Assembly: GCA_046540835.1 (NCBI GenBank) | Contig: JBKHEL010000013.1 | Coordinates: 1-36,762, forward strand | Reading direction: 5' to 3' | From: Coraliomargarita_B sp046540835 | Lineage (GTDB): Bacteria > Verrucomicrobiota > Verrucomicrobiia > Opitutales > Coraliomargaritaceae | DNA length: 36,762 bases | In this document: positions 9,001-18,100 of the stretch, one piece after another | How the letters are laid out: every line of letters starts with the position of its first letter | Numbering within the stretch: position 1 is the stretch's first letter | The notes under the pieces: model-generated | Seen by the model: only the letters and a program-made list of their open reading frames with translations | What the model was told of the DNA's origin: nothing | Databases searched by the model: none | Program-made: the position numbers and the translations under genes

Positions 9001-11629
9001 CGACACTGAGAACGAGGAGCCCTATTTCTCACTCGCGGCCGGGATGGGCGTGCCTTTCTTTGATCGCTTGCAGACGCAGATTCACTTTGCCACCCGCTCG
9101 CTTGGTGAAGAGGAAGAAGAACCGGATCCGGGTGTCTACTATGTCATGGGCGGCTGGCCCACCGAGGGCTGGCGTGATGGGGATGACCACTTTTTCTCCC
9201 AGGCTTCCTTTGACCGGGCCAACCGCGGCTATCCGGACGGTGAGACCCTGGATTTTTATCGTAACCCCAGCAAGGACGACAACACCCACGAGACCTATTT
9301 GGCGCGTGCCCGAAAACAATGGCTGGGCGTGGTGCCGTTCGACTATCCGCTTCGCTGGAACGCGGTCAATCGGGCCTTCCGCTCCCCGCGCAACGTCGAA
9401 AACGATCTGCTGGTCCTGGAGCTCGAACACCAGATCCGCTATCTCAGTGCGGAGAATGCCGAGCTCGTCTTCGGTGCTTCCTACGACGGTCTGCCGCAAA
9501 TCAATGGGGCCAATCTGGTGTTTGAGGCCGCCGATGAAAAACTCGGTGCGGCCCAGAGCTTTATCGATGGCGCCGGAGAGGATCTTTACGAATTGCTGAC
9601 CGGGGGCGTGGACAGCTTCGCCCGCATCCTCAACGATAAAGTGCAGGATCTTTTCCGGAACCTATTCGACGACGGCATCGACCCGATTCTCGATGATCTG
9701 GCCGACGAAATAAACGACTACCTGCAAACTGCGGTCGACGAGTCGGACGGTGCGCTCTCCGAAATCCAAGGCGAATACAACGGCCGCATCAGCGATATCG
9801 AGGGCGGATTGGATGAATGGGATGCTTTGTTAGCTGGTCTCGAGAACGACGTGGAGGGCAAGCGTGACGAGTTGAAGGCGAAGCTCGAGGAGCTGCTCGG
9901 CCAGGCCGACGACGCCAGCCAAGCACCAGGCAATCTGATCAACGAACTGACCCGCGAAGTTAAATCCATCCAAAACAGCATCCGTTCCCTCAAGCCCGGA
10001 ACCGTCGAACTCAATTTGAATGAAGAGGATGTCGAGGGTCTCCTCTCCCGCGGCCCTGACGGACAGGGGCGGGAATTCCTCGAAAACATTATTGAGGAAT
10101 TGATCGGCCAGGAAATCTCGGGCTTCGTGATGGACGAGGTGGAAGAGCCACTGGAAGACCTTCTCGCGAAGGCCGATCCGACGATCGAGCAAATCAATCT
10201 GTTCCTCGACGACATTGATCAACGCCTGGACGAAATTATTGACGGCTTGGAAGAGAAAGGGGAGGCCGTCGATGACTTTGCCAAGGAAATCCGCAGCAAA
10301 CTGGCGGAAGCGGAGGCTGAAATAAATGAGGTGATCGATACCGTCTTCGATGAACTCCTGGCACGCTTGGAACAGTTGCCCCGCAATGATCTGGCGCTGG
10401 AGGAATTGTATTGGGAAGACGACCCGATAGGCGGGCACCACGATCCGGAGGAGATCGAAGCCATGAAGGAGGAACTCAAAGCCTTCCTGCGTGAGAGCTT
10501 CGAGGATGCGTTCTTCGACTCCCAAATCATTCGCCGCTATCACGCCATTGTTCGTGAACGTCTGCAGGACATCTACCTGCAAAAACAGGAGGTGGTGGAT
10601 ACGCTCTTTGCCGAAGTGAATCAGATCGTCAAAGACCTGATCGCCGAGACCGTCGGCCGCAGCGAAGAGGAGATCAATGAAGCCCTCGGCGACTTGGGTG
10701 ACAAAATCGGAGCAGGTGAAGTTGACGGATTTGCCCACATTCAGGGGGATGCGCTGCGGCTCTTGCGCCTCGACGGGGTTTTCGAGCTCCAGGTGCCGGA
10801 TGAGATGACGCTGCGTGCTTACCTCCAAATCCAGCAGCTCCGCTCGGACGGTTCGGCGGGCTGCGCCGGTCCGGCCGGTGGCCGCGCCGTGGAGGTCAGC
10901 CTCGGCACAATTGATATGCCGGTGGAATGGATCAGCCCCGGCCTACGTGCCGATATCGACACCAAGTTCTCCTTCGATACTTCGGATGATGGCGCGCCCG
11001 CCCTGCTCGGCATGGGCGGCGCCTTTGCCATCACCGAGGGCGAAATTGGCTTCGAATCCTTTGTCATCAAGGACCTCGCCGCCGCCATGGCTTTCAGTGC
11101 CTGGGAAGGTAACGTGCAGGAAGCTTATCTGAGTGCCGCGCTGGGTCTGGAATTCGGGGACTATGAGGCCAGTGGCGGGATTTTCTTTGGCCGCACTTGC
11201 ACGCTGGAACCGATCCTGATCTGGGATGAAGATGTCGCCGCAGTGCTCAATGAGCCGGATCCGACCTTCACCGGTGCCTACGTTTATGGGGAAGCCTGGA
11301 TTCCCGTCGGCGAAGCGATTTTGGGCATTCCAGCCAGTTGTATGTTCGACATTTCCGCCGGGATCGGCGCGGGTGCGTTTTTCTTCCAGGAAGGTCCCCT
11401 TTACGGCGGCAAGGTCTTCGCCGGCCTTTCCGGGCGCATCCTTTGCGTCGTCAATGGATCCGGCGAAATCACCATGGTGGGTTCCCGCGATGGGGCCGCC
11501 GGAACGACCACCCTCTACGGCACCGGATTCGTCAAAGGGGAAGTCAGCCTCGGAGTCAAAACCATCGACAAGCGTGTCGATGTCACCGCCAGCTATGCCG
11601 ACAGCGTTTGGGATATTGACTTCGATTGA
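6026..11629 (+). CDS. Giant secreted protein with central helical spine, 1867 aa, unknown function (cassette gene A)
   Basis: I do not recognise this family. Residues 1-28 form a signal peptide (hydrophobic 'AAGLALALFFALLPKLA', then AANS). Residues about 30-1150 are acidic and beta-rich, with low-complexity Asp/Glu/Gly/Ser segments suggesting repeated Ig-like or jelly-roll domains; no catalytic motif stands out. Residues about 1170-1565 are strongly helical with heptad-like acidic/Leu patterns such as 'EGKRDELKAKLEELLGQ', probably a long coiled coil. Residues about 1600-1867 are glycine- and beta-rich, with Cys near 1612, 1723, 1770 and 1805 that could form disulfides. The coding region is intact. 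The ATG at 6026 is chosen because it gives a good signal peptide; no clear ribosome site precedes it. Gene B starts 36 bases after its stop, so A, B and C are probably co-transcribed. Confidence 0.8.
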   Translation: MTARPQPPFAAGLALALFFALLPKLAANSVSDLSIDNDGGFVLAAHPDAADDRDFVQTSFTHEATGEADETYDYRYVVALRDQETNDVVAEGLKELDDEALSGSGSASLPIDVSLEISSPPLNPDHSYAAEIMQVDRRKSGENSWESIDVSGTTTSSPLRLIHFTNEDPDDAAVNVISTLQGVAIQESALVDTVDDYDHFVARVDAEFHRWDNFNQSTPPSDSVTVQYQIKLLSESGEEIPLENDGIVEETYPLASFEAGSPRNPSQTTFANQILPFRPAGKMDSVSSDYSIAVSIQHIEISSDPSGSLKKGNRLDTNTERFIHANGTVRFGDITTTITGLEERPVLTGGPSGGILPVAFAVSAEGGFIDGSEDLVFGEATLPLELDSGGEAVYNESTTAAAARPSSDYTLREQGSFRFEHRKVELSSSGANGSIEVFLPAGTGLLGHDNEFDRPESIASPSQALQVAQFDKEIFPEEETLSFSYGSTTYLSSEQFPLLYELDQLTWDLGQDEITVATSAVVSAQGHRYDYLADPSGGVIPNPEAIIKRSNQYYLRDLDPALNSPVVTIRSNKDNGAALVSLSAPLNLGAGSHKAHFPLGLEFNYGSGELDIRESRVRVEQSFLNASSLVEQSYASGCPTADCPTGALSITSRLDVGAIHFTPEGGLYAIGTLVDSAGTPEPEILQWGRNDSGGFTHKAIAFEEATFYSAGYMLAANHFPEKTEDAAARLLLSGLDLEEPQNSDVMERPGSSAYVDGLGDYPGFNFRVPGDDGALGRSVLAGETFEFGLTDRSKFYTRQAGVAGIHEAVEFEASKKIYGYPFKFANFGLSFLSGENFDSRVNGQVDVVHPGQFTQEFENLMVTCTGGLDSAEPPEGDPTKTLAYWRADFDTFAIQFEPDGDDPCDTTAGYLTLGIGTTPRTFAMPLFGVVGFFNDGEMIALENSHLTDQSGAPAEVDSRLIAPARLSIQGPGAESYSLEPVADVYFNSHALRDTENEEPYFSLAAGMGVPFFDRLQTQIHFATRSLGEEEEEPDPGVYYVMGGWPTEGWRDGDDHFFSQASFDRANRGYPDGETLDFYRNPSKDDNTHETYLARARKQWLGVVPFDYPLRWNAVNRAFRSPRNVENDLLVLELEHQIRYLSAENAELVFGASYDGLPQINGANLVFEAADEKLGAAQSFIDGAGEDLYELLTGGVDSFARILNDKVQDLFRNLFDDGIDPILDDLADEINDYLQTAVDESDGALSEIQGEYNGRISDIEGGLDEWDALLAGLENDVEGKRDELKAKLEELLGQADDASQAPGNLINELTREVKSIQNSIRSLKPGTVELNLNEEDVEGLLSRGPDGQGREFLENIIEELIGQEISGFVMDEVEEPLEDLLAKADPTIEQINLFLDDIDQRLDEIIDGLEEKGEAVDDFAKEIRSKLAEAEAEINEVIDTVFDELLARLEQLPRNDLALEELYWEDDPIGGHHDPEEIEAMKEELKAFLRESFEDAFFDSQIIRRYHAIVRERLQDIYLQKQEVVDTLFAEVNQIVKDLIAETVGRSEEEINEALGDLGDKIGAGEVDGFAHIQGDALRLLRLDGVFELQVPDEMTLRAYLQIQQLRSDGSAGCAGPAGGRAVEVSLGTIDMPVEWISPGLRADIDTKFSFDTSDDGAPALLGMGGAFAITEGEIGFESFVIKDLAAAMAFSAWEGNVQEAYLSAALGLEFGDYEASGGIFFGRTCTLEPILIWDEDVAAVLNEPDPTFTGAYVYGEAWIPVGEAILGIPASCMFDISAGIGAGAFFFQEGPLYGGKVFAGLSGRILCVVNGSGEITMVGSRDGAAGTTTLYGTGFVKGEVSLGVKTIDKRVDVTASYADSVWDIDFD

Positions 11630-11665
11630 TCCCAGTGAACTGCGAACCTTTACCAAAAAAATCTC

Positions 11666-14600
11666 ATGCGCTCATTCATGCACATCCTCTCTACCTCTCT
11701 CCTCACTTTGGCGATCGGGCTGCCCCATGCAGTCCTCGATGCGCAATCTGAATTGGAGGAACCGCTCATCCTATCGGTCGGCACGCATCTGGAATCCGAG
11801 GCTACCGGTGCCACCTATACCTACCTGAGTTGGCAGGAAACCGCCGAAGGCGCACTTGGAGACAGCCCCGTGGCGATTTACCGGAAGGACGGCACCGCCG
11901 ACGAGTCGCTTCCCTACAGCCGCGAGGCGATCATTCGACCCTTCACCGATCCGGCGATCATTGCCTCGCTTTTGGATGTGGGCGAAAAATTGAATGACGA
12001 CCTGTGGCTGCTGGAAAACAGTGTGGAAGAACTATTTGGCGAAATTCTGGAAGGGGCCCAAACGGTCACGACCCTTTCCGAAAAGCTGTCCGCCCTGCAG
12101 CAGGCGGCTCAGACCGACGCCAATCTTCGCGATACGCTGCAATGGTTGGGGCGGGCGCATCCCGCGCTCAACCTTTCGCTGGGGCGGAGCTACGCGCAGG
12201 AAATTTCCCGTCAAGGGCCGGTGACTTACGAAATCCGCCAATGGGATCCCGTCGCCTACGAAAGCCTGGAGCCGATTGGACGGATCACCATTGACCCCTC
12301 CGATCCCTCTCCTTTTTTGCCGCCACCCGCCACCCCGATTATTGTTGATGATGGGGGCCCGCGGGGACACCTGAGCGCGCGTTTTATCTGGAGCACTCCG
12401 GATCGTCTGCGGGAACTTGCGCCCCTGCACTACGGTTACAACCTATACCGGGTCGACGAGGATTATGCCGAGGCCAATGATTGGCATACCGATCCACCGG
12501 ATCGGGCGGACTTCTTTGCCTCTTCGGAGGTCCACCAGGTCAATCAAGCTCCCGTGCTGCCCAGCCAGATTCTTTCCGAGTCCGAGGCCCAGGCGACCGC
12601 CGATGAAACCGGAGGTGACTCGTTCGACTTTTTTGTCCACGACGACAACCGCCGCTTTCACGACGGCGAACCGTTTGAAGACGGCGATACGTTCTACTAC
12701 TTCCTCGCCGCCCGCGATGTCGTCGGACGCGATGGGCAGCTCTCGGCGGGCAAGCGTGTGGTCATGTGCCACCGCATGCCGCCCAACCCACCGGCCCGGG
12801 TTTCGGTGGACAACGACTACCGCTACGACGGGGACAGCGCAAGCGAGGCGCATCATCTCAAAGTCACCTGGGATCCCGAAAGTGGGGGAGAGGCCGACTA
12901 CTATCTGGTCTACCGTTTCGACAGCATCAACCAGATGCAGAGTGCGACGGTGGACGACTACGAGACCACCAATTTCCAAGCCTCCGGCCCCATCCCCGCC
13001 GACGCGGTGGATGAGCGCGGGAACCTGACCTTTATCGACGATGGCAGCAGCGGCGCACCTGCCGCAGCCGATGCACCGGGGCCCGACGATTACGGCCGCA
13101 CCTTTTACTATACCGTCCGTGCCGTGCGGGACAGCGCCTGCGCTGGATTACTCTCCGGGCACAGCCCTCCGACCTGGGGCGTCTTGCGCCAACGGACCGG
13201 CCCCGAGGGCACCGAAGGCACGATTCGAACTTACGATTATGTGATCGACCTGGCGCCCCCGACAGCGATCGAGTCCGGCAGACAAGTCGACGTCGCCGAC
13301 GACCGGCAGGTCATCCAATTGACTGTCGAGCGCAACAATCCCGGTATTGAGTGGGCCGAGTTCCGCCTGGAGCCGCCGGAGGGTCAAGGCGAACGCCTGC
13401 CCTACGGACCTCAGGATTTCGGCCGGGTCTATTTTCCGGAAGGGGAGAATGAAGTCTCCGTCATTTTCACCAACCCCGCCCAGTCGGTCTTGCCGAATTC
13501 ACAACCCATCTTTTTCGCCCAAGCGGGCGGACAGGGGCTCGTCTCTGAAGAAGAAAGCATCAGCTTCGAATGGCTGGAAGGCTATGACTCTGCCGGCTTC
13601 AACGGTCTCCCCGCCAAGCTGGTTTTTCAGGCGGAACTGAACCAGGGATACGACCTCCCCGGAGCGCCGCCCACTTTCCATGCCTCGGTCGATCCGGTGA
13701 CCGGCTCCATCAACTGTCCGCAAATCCGCATCCCCCGCGATACCTCAGATTCCATCGCCGAATGGCGTGTTTACCGCCGCTTGAACGGAGGTGAGCTCGA
13801 GCTGGTGCATCAGGAAATGCGCGATCCGGAAGAAGCCGGAGAACTGGACTGGGATGACTGCTCCTTGCCGGCGCGCGGGGGTAACCTTTGCTACTATGTG
13901 CAGACTTTGGATGACGAAGGAAACCCCGGTCCGATCAACCAGCTGGGTTGTATCGATGCCACCCCGACGCAGAACTTGCCCAAACCGATGCTGCATCCGC
14001 TTCGTTCCGCCGGTGAAGCCAATCAACCGGGGGCAGAGATCACCTGGTTTTCTTCGCCGGAAGGGGTGGAGCGTTTCGAGGTTTTGATCGCCCTGGAAGA
14101 TGGTGCGCCGCCGTCCGACCTGGGAGGCGAACTGTCCACCCGGCGGAACGACAGCCCGCTGCAACTGAGCGAATTCCCCGACGAGGCATTTTATGCCTAC
14201 GATACCGGACGGGTCGGCACCGCACTGCGTGGCGACGGGCCGGAGTTTACCGTGGAAGCCCAGCTTCCAGCCGGGCCGGAATACACCGTTGTGGTGCGCG
14301 CCGTCGGCCCCGGCCCCCGCGAAGCCCTGCCCGCCGATGGGGAGCGTGCGGCGATTCCCGCGCGATCACACGGTCAACCGAGTAACTCCGAGTCCTACCG
14401 CTGGACGACGGCAGAGGAAGAACCGGGGCCCTCGGTCCCATGGCCCGCCTTGTATGTCAGTGCGCTGGACGAGGACCTGGAGAACCCGCTGGCCGTGCGG
14501 GCGGTGAGTCCGCAAGCCGGGGTGGGTGTGCGCATTGGCGAATTCCGCTTTCTCTTCGAGTTCGAAGAAGACGAAGAGAAGATGGTCGAAATGCCGACAA

Positions 14601-15118
14601 ATTACCCCTACCCATTGCCGGATGGCTTAAACCCCAATGACGCGGTCTTCACCCTGGATGGCGGCGCGACCATGTTTGATCTGAGCGGGGAAACGAGTGA
14701 CCGCACGTTGCTTCCAGCAGCTTTGTATCGGTATCAGTTGCCCAATGAACTCTATCCCCAGGTCGGTGGCGACCTCGTCCAGGTTTCGCCCCTGGTGCAG
14801 GAGATTGCCTACGAAAGCTTTGAAATGGCGGATCATCGCCCTCTACCGGGTGAGCTCGAAGATGCCTTCTCCTATTTCAGCCAATTTCAGGGTAAAGACT
14901 ACAACGTCTTGCAGGATCCCTTCATGGCTGCCCGCGACCGTGAGGATTTTGATGCGTTGACCGATGAAAATACGCACGAGTTGATTCTGCTGGACACCCA
15001 GCCGGTTGTTCAGGGAGCGAAATACCGCTACCTACTCGTCCGCTTTGACGAGTCGGGTGAAATCGACCGCGTCCTGCCGGTCGATCCCATCGAAATCACA
15101 CCGGACCTCTTTGAATAA
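11666..15118 (+). CDS. Large secreted beta-rich protein with fibronectin III-like modules, 1150 aa (cassette gene B)
   Basis: The N-terminus 'MRSFMHILSTSLLTLAIGL' is a signal peptide, with likely cleavage near the Ala-Gln at residues 26-27. A helical segment at about 95-165 (DNA 11950-12160) is followed by repeated segments of fibronectin III character. One at about 371-420 has 'HLKVTWDPESGGEADYYLVY'; others lie near 500, 700 and 780 with 'AEITWFSSPEGVERFEVLI'. No catalytic motif is visible. Fibronectin III-like modules usually serve as spacers or binding domains on extracellular proteins. It lies 36 bases after gene A and 43 bases before gene C on the same strand. An alternative start is Met5 at 11678; neither has a clear ribosome site. 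The function is unknown; surface assembly or ligand binding together with A and C is inferred. Confidence 0.8.
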   Translation: MRSFMHILSTSLLTLAIGLPHAVLDAQSELEEPLILSVGTHLESEATGATYTYLSWQETAEGALGDSPVAIYRKDGTADESLPYSREAIIRPFTDPAIIASLLDVGEKLNDDLWLLENSVEELFGEILEGAQTVTTLSEKLSALQQAAQTDANLRDTLQWLGRAHPALNLSLGRSYAQEISRQGPVTYEIRQWDPVAYESLEPIGRITIDPSDPSPFLPPPATPIIVDDGGPRGHLSARFIWSTPDRLRELAPLHYGYNLYRVDEDYAEANDWHTDPPDRADFFASSEVHQVNQAPVLPSQILSESEAQATADETGGDSFDFFVHDDNRRFHDGEPFEDGDTFYYFLAARDVVGRDGQLSAGKRVVMCHRMPPNPPARVSVDNDYRYDGDSASEAHHLKVTWDPESGGEADYYLVYRFDSINQMQSATVDDYETTNFQASGPIPADAVDERGNLTFIDDGSSGAPAAADAPGPDDYGRTFYYTVRAVRDSACAGLLSGHSPPTWGVLRQRTGPEGTEGTIRTYDYVIDLAPPTAIESGRQVDVADDRQVIQLTVERNNPGIEWAEFRLEPPEGQGERLPYGPQDFGRVYFPEGENEVSVIFTNPAQSVLPNSQPIFFAQAGGQGLVSEEESISFEWLEGYDSAGFNGLPAKLVFQAELNQGYDLPGAPPTFHASVDPVTGSINCPQIRIPRDTSDSIAEWRVYRRLNGGELELVHQEMRDPEEAGELDWDDCSLPARGGNLCYYVQTLDDEGNPGPINQLGCIDATPTQNLPKPMLHPLRSAGEANQPGAEITWFSSPEGVERFEVLIALEDGAPPSDLGGELSTRRNDSPLQLSEFPDEAFYAYDTGRVGTALRGDGPEFTVEAQLPAGPEYTVVVRAVGPGPREALPADGERAAIPARSHGQPSNSESYRWTTAEEEPGPSVPWPALYVSALDEDLENPLAVRAVSPQAGVGVRIGEFRFLFEFEEDEEKMVEMPTNYPYPLPDGLNPNDAVFTLDGGATMFDLSGETSDRTLLPAALYRYQLPNELYPQVGGDLVQVSPLVQEIAYESFEMADHRPLPGELEDAFSYFSQFQGKDYNVLQDPFMAARDREDFDALTDENTHELILLDTQPVVQGAKYRYLLVRFDESGEIDRVLPVDPIEITPDLFE

Positions 15119-15161
15119 GAATGTGCTTTTACGACCGAATCCAAACCTCAGGAGCCTTGCC

Positions 15162-18100
15162 ATGAAACGGAAACTATTCTCGCCTCTTCTTGTCGCGCTT
15201 TGCGGGATGCTCTCGCTCATTACGGCGCTGCACGGTCAGGCCCCACAGCCGCTGACCAATCCTGTCTTTGCGGAAAAGGAAATCATCCTCTCCGGCCCTC
15301 TGCTGGGCGAAGGAGAGCCCGGTTCGGTCATTCTACTGGATCGGGAGACGGGCCTCTACCAAGCCGGGCTGCGGGATCTGGACAGCGGAGAGATCATCTG
15401 GCAGGACACCCGCTCCAGCGGACTACCGGCGATCGATGATGCGGCCTTAGGCCGTTTAAACAAAAACGACCCGGTCTACGTCGCGGTGACGCACGCCGAC
15501 AGCAATCAACTCGCATTTTTTCAGCCGCATGGTGATCGGGTCGAAACGCACCCCCGGAGAATCGCCTCATCCGTGCCGCGTCCGGGACTTCTGGCCGCAG
15601 GGCAGTTTGATTTATTTCATTCAACCGAGGATACCTTTTACGAAGATTTTGCGCTCCTCGGTCAGCTCCGCCAGGAGGCTGTGGGCGAACCGGTCACGAC
15701 CCTCAACTTCACCGAAGGCTTGCTCGAGCCGGAGATTTTCGCGCAGGGGCATCTATCGCCTAAGATGGAAGAGGGTTTTTCCCCTTATCAATTGTCCTCA
15801 CTCTTCTTCTCCGAATTGGCAGTTCCGGCAGTCGCTCAAAAAGCCCTGAAAAAAGGAGGCGACATCGGGACGCGTTTAACGCTGATTAGTCAAAAAGACA
15901 AAAGTCTGGGTTTCCAGAACAGCGAAATTTTTGGTCAGGAAGGCCAGCCCTTTATTGCCACCACCTTCATCAACCAAGCTGGCGATTATGAAAGCATGCT
16001 CTTTTCGTGGAACGAGTCCGAGGCGAAGCTCTACGGTTTTTTTCCCGACCAAAGCGAAGCCGATCAGATGCAGGAATGTGTATTGAATGGATACCAGGGA
16101 GGCCTTGACCAAGTCATTCTATTGGAAGACGGCATCCGGGATTTGGCCCGAATCCTGGTGATTGGCGAAGCGGGGACTGTCGCCGGCATCCATGAGCATG
16201 ACGGGGTCTATTGCTGGGGGGACATCGAGCACGCAATCGAGAGCCAGGATAAGCAAGCGCTTATCCTTGGGGCCGCTCCCGATGGGGCAGGTGGCTTCAC
16301 ACTGTTAAGCGGACCTGCTGGAGGACCGGCCGAGAATTGGGCGACTTACGAAAGGGACGGAGACGACTATAATCTGCTAGCGGAAGGCAAGATTCCCCAG
16401 CGGGATAAAAAGCTACGCATCGCCAACCTGTTTGCCTATCAAGCTAACCCCTTCCTCAACCCCGGTAGCGCGGCACTCGATATCTATCGGTATCGGGATT
16501 GGACTATCGGGGCCCGGGGCAGCAGCGGGGTCGTGGAAGCGACCGGACTCGAATTTCAGGGTGGAGATGTCGGGATCAGTCCCGAATCCACAACAGAGGC
16601 CATTGCCCCCATCGAGGAAAAGGCTTTCTACCTGCCGAATCAAATCGCCGATAATATCTCCGTCTCAACCCTGGTTCCGATTGGGTCGCAGACCTTGCCC
16701 ACGATCGGTGTCGAACCCCTGCCGGGAAATTTTGACCGGACTATTCGGGTGCGCTTTACCACGTCCTTGCCGGACGCTGAGATCTACTACCAGACCGCTC
16801 CCAATCAATCCTGGCAGAGCGTCAGCCTTCATGGTGAGCCGGTTCTGTATCAGGATACCAGCCTGCGATTCTTTGCCGAAAACGAGCAGACCCTCACCCC
16901 GACCCAAACGGCGAATTACACCTTTACCCAGGACTTTCAAGAACCGGACTCCAACCGCGATGGCCTGCCGGACTTTGTCCGCGATGCGTTCGGCCTCGAT
17001 CCCCTCGGTCCGCCCGACACCACTGGCAACGGCTATACCGATCTGGAAGAGATTCTGGCCGGTAGCGACCCGTTGGATCCATCGGACGTGCCCGCCGATG
17101 AGGACCGTCTGACTTTGGGCACACGCTTAAATGTCCATGCCTTTGTGCAGGTTCAGGACCTCGAAGCACTCCCGGAAATTGATTTCGCCAGTGCGGCGGA
17201 TGGAGAGGTAATTCGGGCCGCTGATACTGCCGGAACGGATCTTGGCCAGGGCCGCCTCGACAGCGCATTTACCGGCGGGCCTGAAAACACGGTCGGTGCC
17301 CGTGTAAAGGGGATTGAGCCCAATCCCTCCCGCCCCTACCTCACGCTCCGCACCAATCGACTCCTTTCGGACGCAAGTGACCACCTCGTCCCGGAGAAAG
17401 TTGCTCTCCAGCCAATGCCCCGGCTCACGCTGCCGGAAATCGATTATACGCCTACCGGTGAAGATTTGGAGACCGAGGTGGAGAACTGGCTGGCGGCGGC
17501 GAGAGATGCCTTGAGTGGCGTCGAACGGGAAACGCTGGAAACGCCCCTCTCAGCAATCACGACTTTGCAAACCGCGATCTTTGAACGCCACCTGGCTCTG
17601 CTCTGGGCGCATAAAGAAAACCTCGGCAGCACCCCGGCAGTAACCTTACTGCCTCAGCGCACGGGGGATGGCTCGCGCGTGGCCCTCAGCCGCGATGAAT
17701 GGCGGCTCTTCGCGCAGCCCGATACCTCCGACCCATCGGATCCCATCGTGGCGGACCTGCTCGAAGGCTGGCAAAACCTCGAGGACTTTTTGGCCGATAG
17801 TGACAGCGACAGCGAACTTGTCCGCCGCTTTGCCCGCGAAATGTATCAGGTCCACCGGGAGCACTACATCCCCGGTGAGAGCAGCGCCCGTCCACCCTTG
17901 GATGCCTTCCGGCATTTCCTCGAAAACGACGGGACACTGCCGGTATTCTATGCCGATAACATGACATTGGATGCCGGAGAATTGTCCACGGTTGACCAGA
18001 TACTGGACGACTTGAGCGTGGGACTCTCTCCAGCGCGACCCGCCACGACGGTTCTGGCCGAAATCCAGGCAGACACCTTTTCCGGCCGTTGCCGCTTGGT

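Noticed and set aside
9830..10828. A 332-codon minus-strand frame opposite cassette gene A
   Set aside because: It mirrors the Asp/Glu/Leu-rich helical spine; the translated protein shows only the complement of that bias.
15006..15161. A longer N-terminus for cassette gene C
   Set aside because: It would overlap the end of gene B and bury the signal peptide; the ATG at 15162 has a ribosome site.
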